A stretch of DNA of 30,712 nucleotides, taken from NCBI GenBank assembly GCA_910584815.1, contig CAJUBT010000010.1:15780-46491 (forward strand), read 5' to 3'. The translations under genes and the position numbers were made by a program. Origin of the DNA: an uncultured Christensenella sp. GTDB taxonomy: Bacteria > Bacillota > Clostridia > Christensenellales > UBA1242. Positions 23,484-30,712 of the stretch are shown here, piece by piece. How positions within the stretch are numbered: the stretch's first letter is position 1; each line of letters begins with the position of its first letter. Under the pieces are notes generated by a model. It did no database searches and was not told where the DNA came from. It saw only the letters and a list, made by a program, of their open reading frames with translations.

Positions 23484-24500
23484 ATGAAAAAACTGCGTTC
23501 GTTTTTTGTTGTGGCTGTTGTTATGTGTGTAGCATTATTTTCGCTTGTTGGTTGTGGTGGCGGCAATGATAATGTTATAAGAATAAGTGAAGTTACTCAT
23601 AGTTTATTCTACGCACCATTTTATGCAGCAATAAACAAAGGATATTTTAAAGAATATAATATTGAAATTGAATTAAGTAATGCTGGCGGTAGTGATGGCG
23701 TTATGACAGCCCTTATAAGTGGCAGTGCTGATGTTGGATTAATGGGCCCTGAAAGTGTTGTTTTTGTTAATAACAAAGGTATGACTAATGCCCCTGTTAT
23801 TTTTGCTCAACTTACAGCTTGTGATGGCTCTTTCTTAGTTGGCAGAGATGCAAACGAAGTTGACAATTTTGATTGGAACAATTTAAAAAATAAACACATT
23901 ATTGCAGGGCGTAAAGCTGGTATGCCTGCAATGACATTACAATATATTTTAAATGATATGGGCTTAACCACCGGTTTAGAGGGTGAAGAAGTTGATGTTA
24001 TTTTAGACACTTCTATTCCTTTCAACCTAAACACCCCTAGTTTTATTAGTGGCACTGGTGATTATTGCACAATGTTTGAACCTGTTGCTAGCCAATGTGT
24101 TGAAGATAAAACTGGCTATATTGTTTCTGCCCTTGGCGAAAAATTAAGCAATGTACCTTATACTTGTTTTACTGCTAATAAAGAACTTTTAAATAAAGAC
24201 AGCGAAAAATTAACAAACTTTGTTAAAGCTTTAAAAAAGGGTTACGATTTTGTTATTTCTGCTAGCGATGAAGAATTGTTAAAAGCACTTAAACCATCTT
24301 TCAACACAACAAAAGATAGCCTTATAATAAGTGCTGTTAAAAACTATTTAAGAATTGGTGCATATGCTGAAAGTAGTGTTCTTAGTGAAAGTGCTTGGGA
24401 ACAAATGCTTGACATTATAGACAATGCTGGTGAATTAAAAGCAAGAGTTGCCCACTCCACTGCTGTTAACACACAAGTTGCTAAAAACGCTTTAGCATAG
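23484..24500 (+). CDS. ABC importer substrate-binding lipoprotein, NMT1/SsuA type (338 aa)
   Basis: A signal peptide (KKLRSFFVVAVVMCVALFS) ends in the lipobox LVGC, placing the lipid-anchored Cys at residue 24. The mature protein begins with the type-2 periplasmic-binding pattern of the NMT1/THI5-SsuA-TauA group, HSLFYAPFYAAINKGYFKEY, then GVMTALISGSADVGLMGPES. This group binds thiamine precursors, riboflavin, nitrate, taurine or sulfonates. The ligand cannot be read from the sequence and no riboswitch gives a hint. The ATG lacks a strong ribosome-binding site. It is first in a three-gene operon with ATPase and permease. Confidence 0.92.
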   Translation: MKKLRSFFVVAVVMCVALFSLVGCGGGNDNVIRISEVTHSLFYAPFYAAINKGYFKEYNIEIELSNAGGSDGVMTALISGSADVGLMGPESVVFVNNKGMTNAPVIFAQLTACDGSFLVGRDANEVDNFDWNNLKNKHIIAGRKAGMPAMTLQYILNDMGLTTGLEGEEVDVILDTSIPFNLNTPSFISGTGDYCTMFEPVASQCVEDKTGYIVSALGEKLSNVPYTCFTANKELLNKDSEKLTNFVKALKKGYDFVISASDEELLKALKPSFNTTKDSLIISAVKNYLRIGAYAESSVLSESAWEQMLDIIDNAGELKARVAHSTAVNTQVAKNALA

Positions 24501-24522
24501 AAAAATTAAAGGTTTTAAAAAG

Positions 24523-25287
24523 ATGAATGAAATAATAACCGTTAAAGATGTAAGTTTAATTTACCATTCAAAAAAATTTGAAACGCTGGCTCTTAAAGAT
24601 GTTAGCTTCGACATAAAAAAAGGTGATTTCGTTGCTCTTGTGGGTCCTAGCGGTTGTGGCAAAACAACAATACTCTCTCTTTTGTCTGGGCTTATTAATG
24701 CCTCTAGCGGTGAAATACTTGTAAATAACGAAAAACCTAACAAAAAAAGTAAAGTTATTGGTTATATGTTTCAAAAGGATAATTTACTTCCTTGGAGAAC
24801 TGTTGAAAAAAACTTATATGTTGGGCTTGAAATTCAACACTCAAACACTGAAGAAAAAAGGAACTATGCTCTTTCCCTATTAAAAAAATATGGGTTAGAA
24901 AATTTTAAAACTAAAAGACCAGATGAACTGTCGGGAGGAATGAGGCAAAGAGTTTCTTTAATTAGAACTCTTGCCCTAAATCCAGAAATTTTACTACTTG
25001 ATGAACCTTTTTCTGCATTAGATTTTCAAACCAGACTTAAAGTTTGTGATGATGTTTTAAAAATTTTGAAAGATGAGAAAAAAACTGCCCTACTTGTTAC
25101 CCACGATATATATGAGGCAGTAAGTATGGCTGATAAAATTATTGTATTATCTGCAAGGCCTGCAACGGTTAAAAATGTGCATACTTTAACTTTTGCAAGG
25201 GATAAAACTCCATTTGAAAGAAGAGATACAAAAGAAGCCACTGAATTATTCCAAAAAATATGGAGTGAAATTCAAGATGAAGAATGA
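24523..25287 (+). CDS. ABC importer ATP-binding protein, SsuB/TauB/ThiZ type (254 aa)
   Basis: All motifs are intact: Walker A GPSGCGKT (41-48), Q-loop GYMFQKDNLLPWRTV, signature LSGGMRQRVSLIR, Walker B LLLDEPFSALD and switch His in LLVTHDIYEAV. FQKDNLLPWRTVEKNL is characteristic of the nitrate/sulfonate/taurine/HMP ATPase group. It starts 22 bases after the binding-protein stop (AAAGG site) and overlaps the permease start by 11 bases. It is a useful contrast to the degenerate ATPase at 9402-10253. Confidence 0.95.
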   Translation: MNEIITVKDVSLIYHSKKFETLALKDVSFDIKKGDFVALVGPSGCGKTTILSLLSGLINASSGEILVNNEKPNKKSKVIGYMFQKDNLLPWRTVEKNLYVGLEIQHSNTEEKRNYALSLLKKYGLENFKTKRPDELSGGMRQRVSLIRTLALNPEILLLDEPFSALDFQTRLKVCDDVLKILKDEKKTALLVTHDIYEAVSMADKIIVLSARPATVKNVHTLTFARDKTPFERRDTKEATELFQKIWSEIQDEE

Positions 25288-26380
25288 AAAAGAGAAAACC
25301 AAAAATAAAAATGATAATACTAACAAAAAATTAAAATTAACTGAATATGAACAAAAAACAAATAATAAAAATTTGGGAAAAGATTGTTCTGTTATAAATT
25401 TTGATGTTGAAAATGATGTTTCTGTTATTGATAAAAAAAATAAAAATAATTCTGATTTTATAAAAACTGTTGATAATGAAACTAATAAAAATGAACCAAG
25501 CAAAAATAAAACAGAAAACAATAATGAAAATTTAGACATTGCAAATAATAAAAATAAAACCAAAATAAAAAAGAAAAAAGATAAAAACAATTATAGCCCT
25601 GAACATAAAAAATATTTACGAAGCATTAAACTTAAAACCGCATTTGTTATTTCAGTGCAAATTGCCATACTTGTTATTATTTTTGGATTATGGGAAATTT
25701 TGGTTAGCAGCAATGTTATTGATGGTTTTATATATTCATCTCCAAGCAGAATGATTGCTACCCTAGGCACTTTAATGAAAAGTGGAGAACTTATTACCCA
25801 CGCGCTTATAACGCTTAAAGAAACCCTATTAGCTTTCTTTATAGCAACAGGCTTAGGTTTTGTTATTGCAGTGTTACTTTGGAGCAACAACACATTAAAA
25901 CGCATTTTAGAACCATATATTGTTGTGTTAAATTCTTTGCCTAAAATTGCACTTGGACCACTAATTATTATTTGGTTTGGTGCTGGCACAAAAGCAATTG
26001 TTGTTATGGGTTTTTTAATAGTTATTATTGTTACAATTATTAACATTTTAAACGCATTTTTAAATACCGACAAAAATACAATTTTAGCATTAGAATCTAT
26101 GGGTGCAAACAAATGGCAAATATTCACAAAAATAGTTTTGCCAAGTTCTTTCCCAGATATAATATCCACTTTAAAAATAAATGTTGGGCTTGCTTGGATT
26201 GGTGCCATAATGGGTGAATATCTTGTTTCTAAAGCTGGTTTAGGCTACTTACTTGTTTATGGCGGCTTAGTGTTCGATTTAGACCTTATAATGACTGTAA
26301 CCGTTGTTTTGTGCGTTTTAGCAAGCCTTATGTATTTTTTAATTGCATTACTTGAAAAATTTGTAAAAACAAGAAGATAA
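25277..26380 (+). CDS. ABC importer permease with extended Lys/Asn-rich N-terminus (367 aa)
   Basis: The membrane domain (about residue 118 onward) has six or so hydrophobic helices and the binding-protein-dependent EAA loop ESMGANKWQIFTKIVLPSSF, typical of SsuC/TauC/ThiX permeases of about 250 residues. Residues 1-115 are an unusual low-complexity cytoplasmic segment rich in Lys, Asn, Glu and Asp. I chose ATG 25277, preceded by GGAG and overlapping the ATPase stop; an upstream ATG at 25193 would overlap the ATPase by 95 bases with no ribosome-binding site. It completes the importer. Confidence 0.9.
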   Translation: MKNEKEKTKNKNDNTNKKLKLTEYEQKTNNKNLGKDCSVINFDVENDVSVIDKKNKNNSDFIKTVDNETNKNEPSKNKTENNNENLDIANNKNKTKIKKKKDKNNYSPEHKKYLRSIKLKTAFVISVQIAILVIIFGLWEILVSSNVIDGFIYSSPSRMIATLGTLMKSGELITHALITLKETLLAFFIATGLGFVIAVLLWSNNTLKRILEPYIVVLNSLPKIALGPLIIIWFGAGTKAIVVMGFLIVIIVTIINILNAFLNTDKNTILALESMGANKWQIFTKIVLPSSFPDIISTLKINVGLAWIGAIMGEYLVSKAGLGYLLVYGGLVFDLDLIMTVTVVLCVLASLMYFLIALLEKFVKTRR

Positions 26381-26400
26381 CCAATAATAATTTTAAAACA

Positions 26401-26440
26401 AAAAAACTTGCAAAAAATTTTAGTTTTTTGCAGGTTTTTT
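26401..26440 (+). terminator. Terminator of the ABC importer operon
   Basis: AAAAAACTTGCAAAAAA and TTTTTTGCAGGTTTTTT form a long stem (one G-U) with a six-base loop and T-tail, 20 bases after the permease stop. The reverse strand is also T-rich but no gene ends there from that side. Confidence 0.85.
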
Positions 26441-26659
26441 TTACCAAATTTTAACTTTAAAATTTTTAGCTACTATATAGTTTCAACTGGCTTATTAACT
26501 ATAAAATTTATTAAAATAAGTTTGTTTAATTTAACTACTTAAATTAAAAAAATTAACAAAAAAATTATAATATAATTAAACAATTCTTTTTAATTTTTAT
26601 GGGCATAAAAATTAAAAAAAACTATTAATTAAAAATGCTTCTATGTTTATATATTCCTA

Positions 26660-27097
26660 TTATTCATTATCGTGATTACCACAAGCACAACAATCGTTTG
26701 CACAATATAAGGATTTATCATATTCAATATTATTTTTATCAAAATAATTTTTAACTGCTGCTTTTACTGCTTCCTCTGCAAGAACAGAACAGTGAATTTT
26801 ATGCGTTGGTAAACCATCTAAAGCTTCTACAACAGCCTTATTAGTTAATTGTAAAGCTTCGTTTATTGGTTTACCTTTAATCATTTCTGTTGCCATACTG
26901 CTTGTTGCAATGGCACTGCCACAACCAAAAGTCATAAATTTAACATCAGTTATAATGTCATTTTTTACCTTAATATACATTCTCATAATATCGCCACACT
27001 TAGCGTTGCCAACTTCTCCAATACCATCGGCATCTATCATTTCCCCCACATTTCTTGGGTTTCTAAAATGGTCCATAACTTTTTCGCTATATAACAT
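26660..27097 (-). CDS. nifU: Iron-sulfur scaffold protein, NifU/IscU family (145 aa)
   Basis: Scaffold on which Fe-S clusters are built with sulfur from the desulfurase encoded upstream. The three cluster cysteines are Cys34 (GNAKCGD), Cys59 (TFGCGSAIATSS) and Cys103 (KIHCSVLAEEA). The N-terminus YSEKVMDHFRNPRNVGEM is diagnostic. After the IscU core the chain ends with a short cysteine-rich tail (CANDCCACG, four Cys at 132-139), as in a number of clostridial NifU-like proteins. An AAAGGA site precedes the ATG. It lies 66 bases downstream of nifS. The name NifU here does not imply nitrogen fixation. Confidence 0.95.
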   Translation of the reverse strand: MLYSEKVMDHFRNPRNVGEMIDADGIGEVGNAKCGDIMRMYIKVKNDIITDVKFMTFGCGSAIATSSMATEMIKGKPINEALQLTNKAVVEALDGLPTHKIHCSVLAEEAVKAAVKNYFDKNNIEYDKSLYCANDCCACGNHDNE

Positions 27098-27163
27098 AAA
27101 AATTTATCCTTTTAATAATTCTAAAATAACTTTAAAATTTTACTTGATTTAAAAAAACAATAT

Positions 27164-28357
27164 TTATTTTAAAATAAAACTTCGTTTACCTTTTTCAAGT
27201 TCATCCCATACAGGACTAATTTTACGCAAATATTCCACCACACTTGGCACAGTTTTAATTACATAGTCTATTTCTTGTGGTGTTGTGTATTTACTTAAAG
27301 TTAACCTTAAACTGCCGTGAGCAACCTCGTGTGGTAAACCTATTGCAAGTAAAACGTGACTTGGGTCTAGCGAACCACTTGTACAAGCAGACCCACTAGA
27401 TGCACATATATTTTTATCGTTTAAAAGCAACAATAAACTTTCACCTTCTATGCCCTCAAAACTCATATTAAAGTTATTAGGTAAGCGTTGTTGTTTGTCT
27501 CCATTTATTTTAGAATGAGGAATTTTTGACAATTCCGCAAAAAGCTTATCTCTAAGTGGCTTAATAATACTTTCAGTTTTTTGCATTTCACTTACAGCTT
27601 CAACTAAAGCAGCAGACATACCAACAACAGACGCAACATTTTCTGTGCCAGCACGCTTATTTCCTTCTTGAGCCCCACCATTTATAAAGTTAAATAAAGG
27701 TGAACCTTTTTTTGCATACATAAAACCCACGCCTTTTGGCCCGTGATATTTGTGTGCAGAACTAGATAAGAAACTTATGTTCATTTCCTTTACATCAACA
27801 TTAATATGACCCACTGCTTGTACAGCATCGGTGTGAAACAAAACATTATTAGTTTTACAAAGTTCGCCTATCTGTTTAATTGGCTGAATTGTGCCAATTT
27901 CATTATTAGCAAACATAATTGTTACAAGGCAGGTTTTAGAATTAATTGCCTTCTTTAAGTCTTCTATTTTAATTATTCCATTTTCATAAACAGGCAAATA
28001 AGTAACTTCAAAACCTTGTTTTTGTTTTTCCTGCAAAGTGTGCAAAATGGCGTGATGTTCTATTGCAGTTGTTATAATATGCGTTTTGCCTTTTAATTTA
28101 CCAAACTTGCAAGCAGTTTCAATAGCCCAATTATCTGCTTCACTTCCGCCAGAAGTGAAATAAATTTCGTTATTATCAGCATTTATACATTTTGCAATAT
28201 CTTGTCTTGCTTTTTCTAAATGCTCTTTTGCTATTTGCCCCATTGTGTGCAAACTGCTTGGGTTGCCATAAATTTGATTATAAAATGGCAACATAGCATT
28301 TATGCATTTATCGCTCATTTTTGTTGTTCCTGCATTATCTAAATAAATACAATCCAT
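27164..28357 (-). CDS. nifS: Cysteine desulfurase, NifS/IscS family (397 aa)
   Basis: PLP enzyme that takes sulfur from cysteine for Fe-S clusters. It starts with the family's IYLDNAGTT, has the PLP lysine Lys203 in SSSAHKYHGPKGVGF, and the catalytic Cys325 in ASSGSACTSGSLDPSHVL, the long-loop group I arrangement. TENVASVVG and GTIQPIKQIGELC also fit. Length is typical. The ATG is 14 bases from a GGGAG site, which is long, but no better start agrees with the family. It forms an operon with nifU; the usual iscR/Rrf2 regulator gene is not adjacent. Confidence 0.96.
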   Translation of the reverse strand: MDCIYLDNAGTTKMSDKCINAMLPFYNQIYGNPSSLHTMGQIAKEHLEKARQDIAKCINADNNEIYFTSGGSEADNWAIETACKFGKLKGKTHIITTAIEHHAILHTLQEKQKQGFEVTYLPVYENGIIKIEDLKKAINSKTCLVTIMFANNEIGTIQPIKQIGELCKTNNVLFHTDAVQAVGHINVDVKEMNISFLSSSAHKYHGPKGVGFMYAKKGSPLFNFINGGAQEGNKRAGTENVASVVGMSAALVEAVSEMQKTESIIKPLRDKLFAELSKIPHSKINGDKQQRLPNNFNMSFEGIEGESLLLLLNDKNICASSGSACTSGSLDPSHVLLAIGLPHEVAHGSLRLTLSKYTTPQEIDYVIKTVPSVVEYLRKISPVWDELEKGKRSFILK

Positions 28358-29013
28358 ATAAATTATGTTATCTCCCTTAAAAATTATATCTTTAAAAAAT
28401 AATTTTTTAAAATGAAATAAATATGCTGTACCCTACTACTATATAAAGCAAAGGTTTATAAAAAAATTATAAGCATAATTAAACAATTTAACTTTTTTTA
28501 AAATAATTAATAAAATTTATTTTTTATAACATTAAAATTTACAATAGTTATTAATGTTAAAAAATATTTTTATTGTGTTACAAACTAGCATTGTTATAAA
28601 AACTTTTAAAATAAAAATTAAACTCCTACCAATTTGGTCGGAGTTTATTATATAAAATATATTTTTAATTGTCAACTGCATTTTTAAAGTTTTAATTTCA
28701 ATAAAAATAACTTTTTATATTTATTTTTATTAATTATAAATTTTTTACCTTTATTAAAAATAAATTAGTAATTAAAAATTTTCTGATGAATATATTTTAA
28801 AAAAGAAAAATTATTTTAATATTTAAAACACATATTAGAATTTTTTAACTTTCTATAATTTATCAAAGTTACTTATTATTTATTAAAACTTTTATAGTAA
28901 ATTAAATATTGAAAGATTTACAGAGCCAATAATAATAAATATTTATTAAAAACATTTAATTTTGCAATTTACATTCAAAATTTATGAAAATAAATTAAAA
29001 ATTTTTATAGAGT
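28358..29013. other. AT-rich region upstream of nifS
   Basis: About 655 bases with no coding signal. It holds one strong hairpin (28619-28647) and the nifS leader. A GC-richer patch, TACCCTACTACTATATA, near 28429-28445 could be part of an Rrf2/IscR-type operator, but only one half-site is seen. Otherwise nothing is supported. Confidence 0.45.
28619..28647 (-). terminator. Orphan terminator-like hairpin upstream of nifS
   Basis: TAAACTCC and GGAGTTTA form an 8-bp stem, extended after one mismatch by ACCA/TGGT with a three-base loop. On the reverse strand it is followed by ATTTTTATTTT, a good U-tail. It is 367 bases downstream of the mntP-like gene and 262 bases upstream of nifS, so it ends either a long 3' UTR, a small RNA, or a nifS leader transcript. 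Confidence 0.65.
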
Positions 29014-29913
29014 TCAATTAATAAGACTGGTTACAAAAATTTCAACACCTATTATAATTAGAACTATTCCACCTAAAATTTCTGCCTTGCTACCTATTCT
29101 TTCCCCAAATTTTTTGCCGATGGTAAAACCAAAAAGATACATTGTAAATGTTACAAACGATATTATAATTGCAGTAATTAAAGCAGAAATAAAAGTGTTT
29201 TTAGACACAACAAAACCAACACTAAGAGCATCTACCGATGTTACTAACCCCTGAAACAACAATGCCCCAAACCAAGACCTATTCCTTTTTTTACCTTTAT
29301 TATTTGAAGAATTTTCCGTATTAGTTAAATTTTCTTTATTTTCTTCTAAAGATTCATTATTTAGTAAATTAAAATTTTTGTCTTTTGAACTTTCATTTTT
29401 ACTTTCAAAATTAATGTTTTCTAAGTTATTTTTTTTATTGTTAAATTTATTATTTTTGTCTGCACTGTTTTTTGTAGAGCTGTTGTTTTCAACATTTGTT
29501 TGCATAGTAGTACTCGACTTATTTAAACAGATGTTAAATTGTGTTACTTTTTGCATAGTATTATTTTTATTTAGTTTATTTTGCACATTATTATGCGAAA
29601 TGCGTTCTTTATGGTAGTTTTTAGCCCCATTTACTAACATTTTTGTGCCAAGTGCTGTTAAGACTATCAACGCAATTATACTTATAATATCTTCAATAAA
29701 TTTTAAATTGTTAATTAACTTAGCAACGCAAAACCAACCAATTATTACTGCTACCAGTTGAAAAAGAGCAAAAATAGTTGCACTTAAAATTGTTTTTATT
29801 TTAGTTGTTTTTTTGTAATTTAATCCATTAGTAAGCGATAGCAAAAAGCCATCTATTGCAAGCCCTAAGCCTAATAGCACACTTGTAACAAAAAAGTTTA
29901 TGCTAAAATTCAT
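29014..29913 (-). CDS. MntP-family cation efflux protein with inserted Asn-rich loop (299 aa)
   Basis: Two three-helix halves of a MntP/YtaF fold are visible. Helix 1 carries Asp21 in GLGLAIDGFLLSL, and the second half starts with Asp228 in QGLVTSVDALSVGFVV, the two conserved acidic residues of the manganese exporter; the end GSKAEILGGIVLIIIGVEIF is diagnostic. MntP is normally about 190 residues; here about 110 residues (103-212), rich in Asn, Lys, Ser, Glu and Thr, are inserted in the central cytoplasmic loop. Manganese export is likely; the sporulation paralogue YtaF is an alternative. No yybP-ykoY riboswitch was recognised upstream. Confidence 0.85.
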   Translation of the reverse strand: MNFSINFFVTSVLLGLGLAIDGFLLSLTNGLNYKKTTKIKTILSATIFALFQLVAVIIGWFCVAKLINNLKFIEDIISIIALIVLTALGTKMLVNGAKNYHKERISHNNVQNKLNKNNTMQKVTQFNICLNKSSTTMQTNVENNSSTKNSADKNNKFNNKKNNLENINFESKNESSKDKNFNLLNNESLEENKENLTNTENSSNNKGKKRNRSWFGALLFQGLVTSVDALSVGFVVSKNTFISALITAIIISFVTFTMYLFGFTIGKKFGERIGSKAEILGGIVLIIIGVEIFVTSLIN

Positions 29914-30054
29914 ATTACATACCCAAAATTTTTATAGTTTTGTGTTTTGTTATTTTTTTAAATTTGTAATGTGTTAAATATAAATAACTACACTTTAACA
30001 AATCATAATATGAATAGGTTTAGAATTTTGTGAAAAAGTGAAAAATTATTATAA

Positions 30055-30086
30055 TAAAAAAACTATCAAAATTAAGATAGTTTTTT
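30055..30086 (-). terminator. Terminator of the histidine phosphatase gene
   Basis: AAAAAACTATC and GATAGTTTTTT form an 11-bp stem with an eight-base loop, 43 bases beyond the phosphatase stop, with T-rich flanks on the reverse strand. Confidence 0.8.
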
Positions 30087-30128
30087 ATAAGTAAAAAAAT
30101 TTATGTAATTTATGATAAAAAATTTTTA

Positions 30129-30692
30129 TTATGGTTTTTGAAAATCAAAAATTAGAGGCTTGCCGTTTGGAATTATATATTCTAAATAGTTATAATCCTT
30201 TGGTTTACCTTTAAAATATTCAGTAACTATTAACCCTACTCCACCGTGAGAAACTACTAAAACATTTTTATCGTTTGGATAGTCTTCCAACTCTATTAGA
30301 AAATTGTAAACTCTTGTTCTTAATTCATCTATTGTTTCTGCTCTATTACCAAACAATTCGTTTTTGCCATTCCAAAAGGCATTAAAGTCAAATTTGCTTA
30401 CATTTACCCCCTCATATTCGCCAAAATCTCTTTCGATTAAACGATTATCATATTCTACAGGCAAATTGTTAAAGTTTATAATTTCACAGGTTTGTTTTGC
30501 TCTTGTTAACGGGCTACAAATTATTCTATCTATTTTAACATTCTTTAAAAACTTTGCAGTTGCTTGGGCTTGAATTTTGCCCATTTCGTTAAGTTCTATG
30601 TCTGCTCTACCTTGACATTTTGCATCTTTTTCACCAAACTCATTTTTATATTCGTTCCAATCTGTTGCACCGTGCCTTACAAAATATAACAT
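30129..30692 (-). CDS. Histidine phosphatase family protein (phosphoglycerate mutase-like, 187 aa)
   Basis: The catalytic RHG motif is at the extreme N-terminus (LYFVRHGATDWNE, phospho-accepting His7), with ICSPLTRAKQTCEII, the acid LIERDFGEYEGV and the second His in VLVVSHGGVGL. These are the branch-1 histidine phosphatase signatures shared by GpmB, CobC and PhoE-type enzymes. Length (187) suits a small-molecule phosphatase rather than the 230-250 residue glycolytic mutase. Substrate is unknown. A strong AAGGAG site lies at the right edge of the window; upstream context is not visible. Confidence 0.92.
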   Translation of the reverse strand: MLYFVRHGATDWNEYKNEFGEKDAKCQGRADIELNEMGKIQAQATAKFLKNVKIDRIICSPLTRAKQTCEIINFNNLPVEYDNRLIERDFGEYEGVNVSKFDFNAFWNGKNELFGNRAETIDELRTRVYNFLIELEDYPNDKNVLVVSHGGVGLIVTEYFKGKPKDYNYLEYIIPNGKPLIFDFQKP

Positions 30693-30712
30693 AGTAATTT
30701 TTCTCCTTTTTT

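Noticed and set aside
25193..25276. Upstream start for the ABC permease
   Set aside because: Would overlap the ATPase by 95 bases with no ribosome-binding site; ATG 25277 gives the usual short overlap.
29914..30054. Manganese (yybP-ykoY) riboswitch upstream of the mntP-like gene
   Set aside because: No recognisable conserved core in the short AT-rich leader.

Overview
The window looks like chromosome from a strongly AT-rich, endospore-forming member of the Firmicutes (Clostridia-type). The evidence is the spore sigma factors SigG and SigE, the pro-SigE protease SpoIIGA, a YlmC/YmxH-type PRC-barrel protein, FtsZ beside an FtsA-like protein, CtsR-ClpC, and class III (anaerobic) ribonucleotide reductase NrdD/NrdG. 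A conventional A/T-ending codon bias, AT-only intergenic DNA and standard stop codons hold throughout. The lineage (a low-GC gut Clostridia group is my guess) is inference. I saw no rRNA, tRNA, CRISPR, insertion sequence or phage gene.

Layout. 1-6141 is a sporulation/division block: partial ylmC-like gene (-), sigG (+, inverted), sigE (-), spoIIGA (-), ftsZ (-), ftsA-like (-). 6181-8941 is an unfamiliar locus: a signal-less subtilase translationally coupled to a 115-residue Asn-rich protein, and, divergently from a shared 21-bp palindrome, a 346-residue Asn-rich/Gly-rich protein. 8968-10253 pairs a PucR/CdaR-type HTH-only protein with an ABC ATPase whose catalytic motifs are eroded. 10456-11643 is an alpha-oxoamine synthase that looks more like bacterial serine palmitoyltransferase than Kbl/BioF. 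11905-15843 is stress and proteostasis: long-form ribosome hibernation factor, ClpC and CtsR, with a textbook sigma-A promoter and CtsR operator but no mcsA/mcsB. 16107-17639 is an SOS-type dinB with a consensus promoter and near-perfect LexA box, followed by a remnant of murA. 17759-19718 holds a PnuC-family vitamin transporter and an unrecognised HExxH protein. 19856-22819 is nrdD-nrdG with a NrdR box inside the promoter. 23484-26440 is an NMT1/SsuA-type ABC importer (lipoprotein, ATPase, permease). 26660-28357 is nifS-nifU. 29014-30692 is MntP-like and a histidine phosphatase.

A recurring feature is low-complexity Asn/Lys/Ser/Thr-rich sequence attached to otherwise ordinary proteins: the N-termini of PnuC and the ABC permease, an internal loop of MntP, the tail of the degenerate ABC ATPase, and nearly all of the 346-residue protein. 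The best candidates for undescribed biology are the subtilase/Asn-rich locus with its palindromic divergent promoter, the pseudo-ATPase plus HTH pair, and the HEQRH protein. The regulatory sites (CtsR, LexA, NrdR) are the most secure non-coding calls. All functional calls are by reading motifs; no database search was run.
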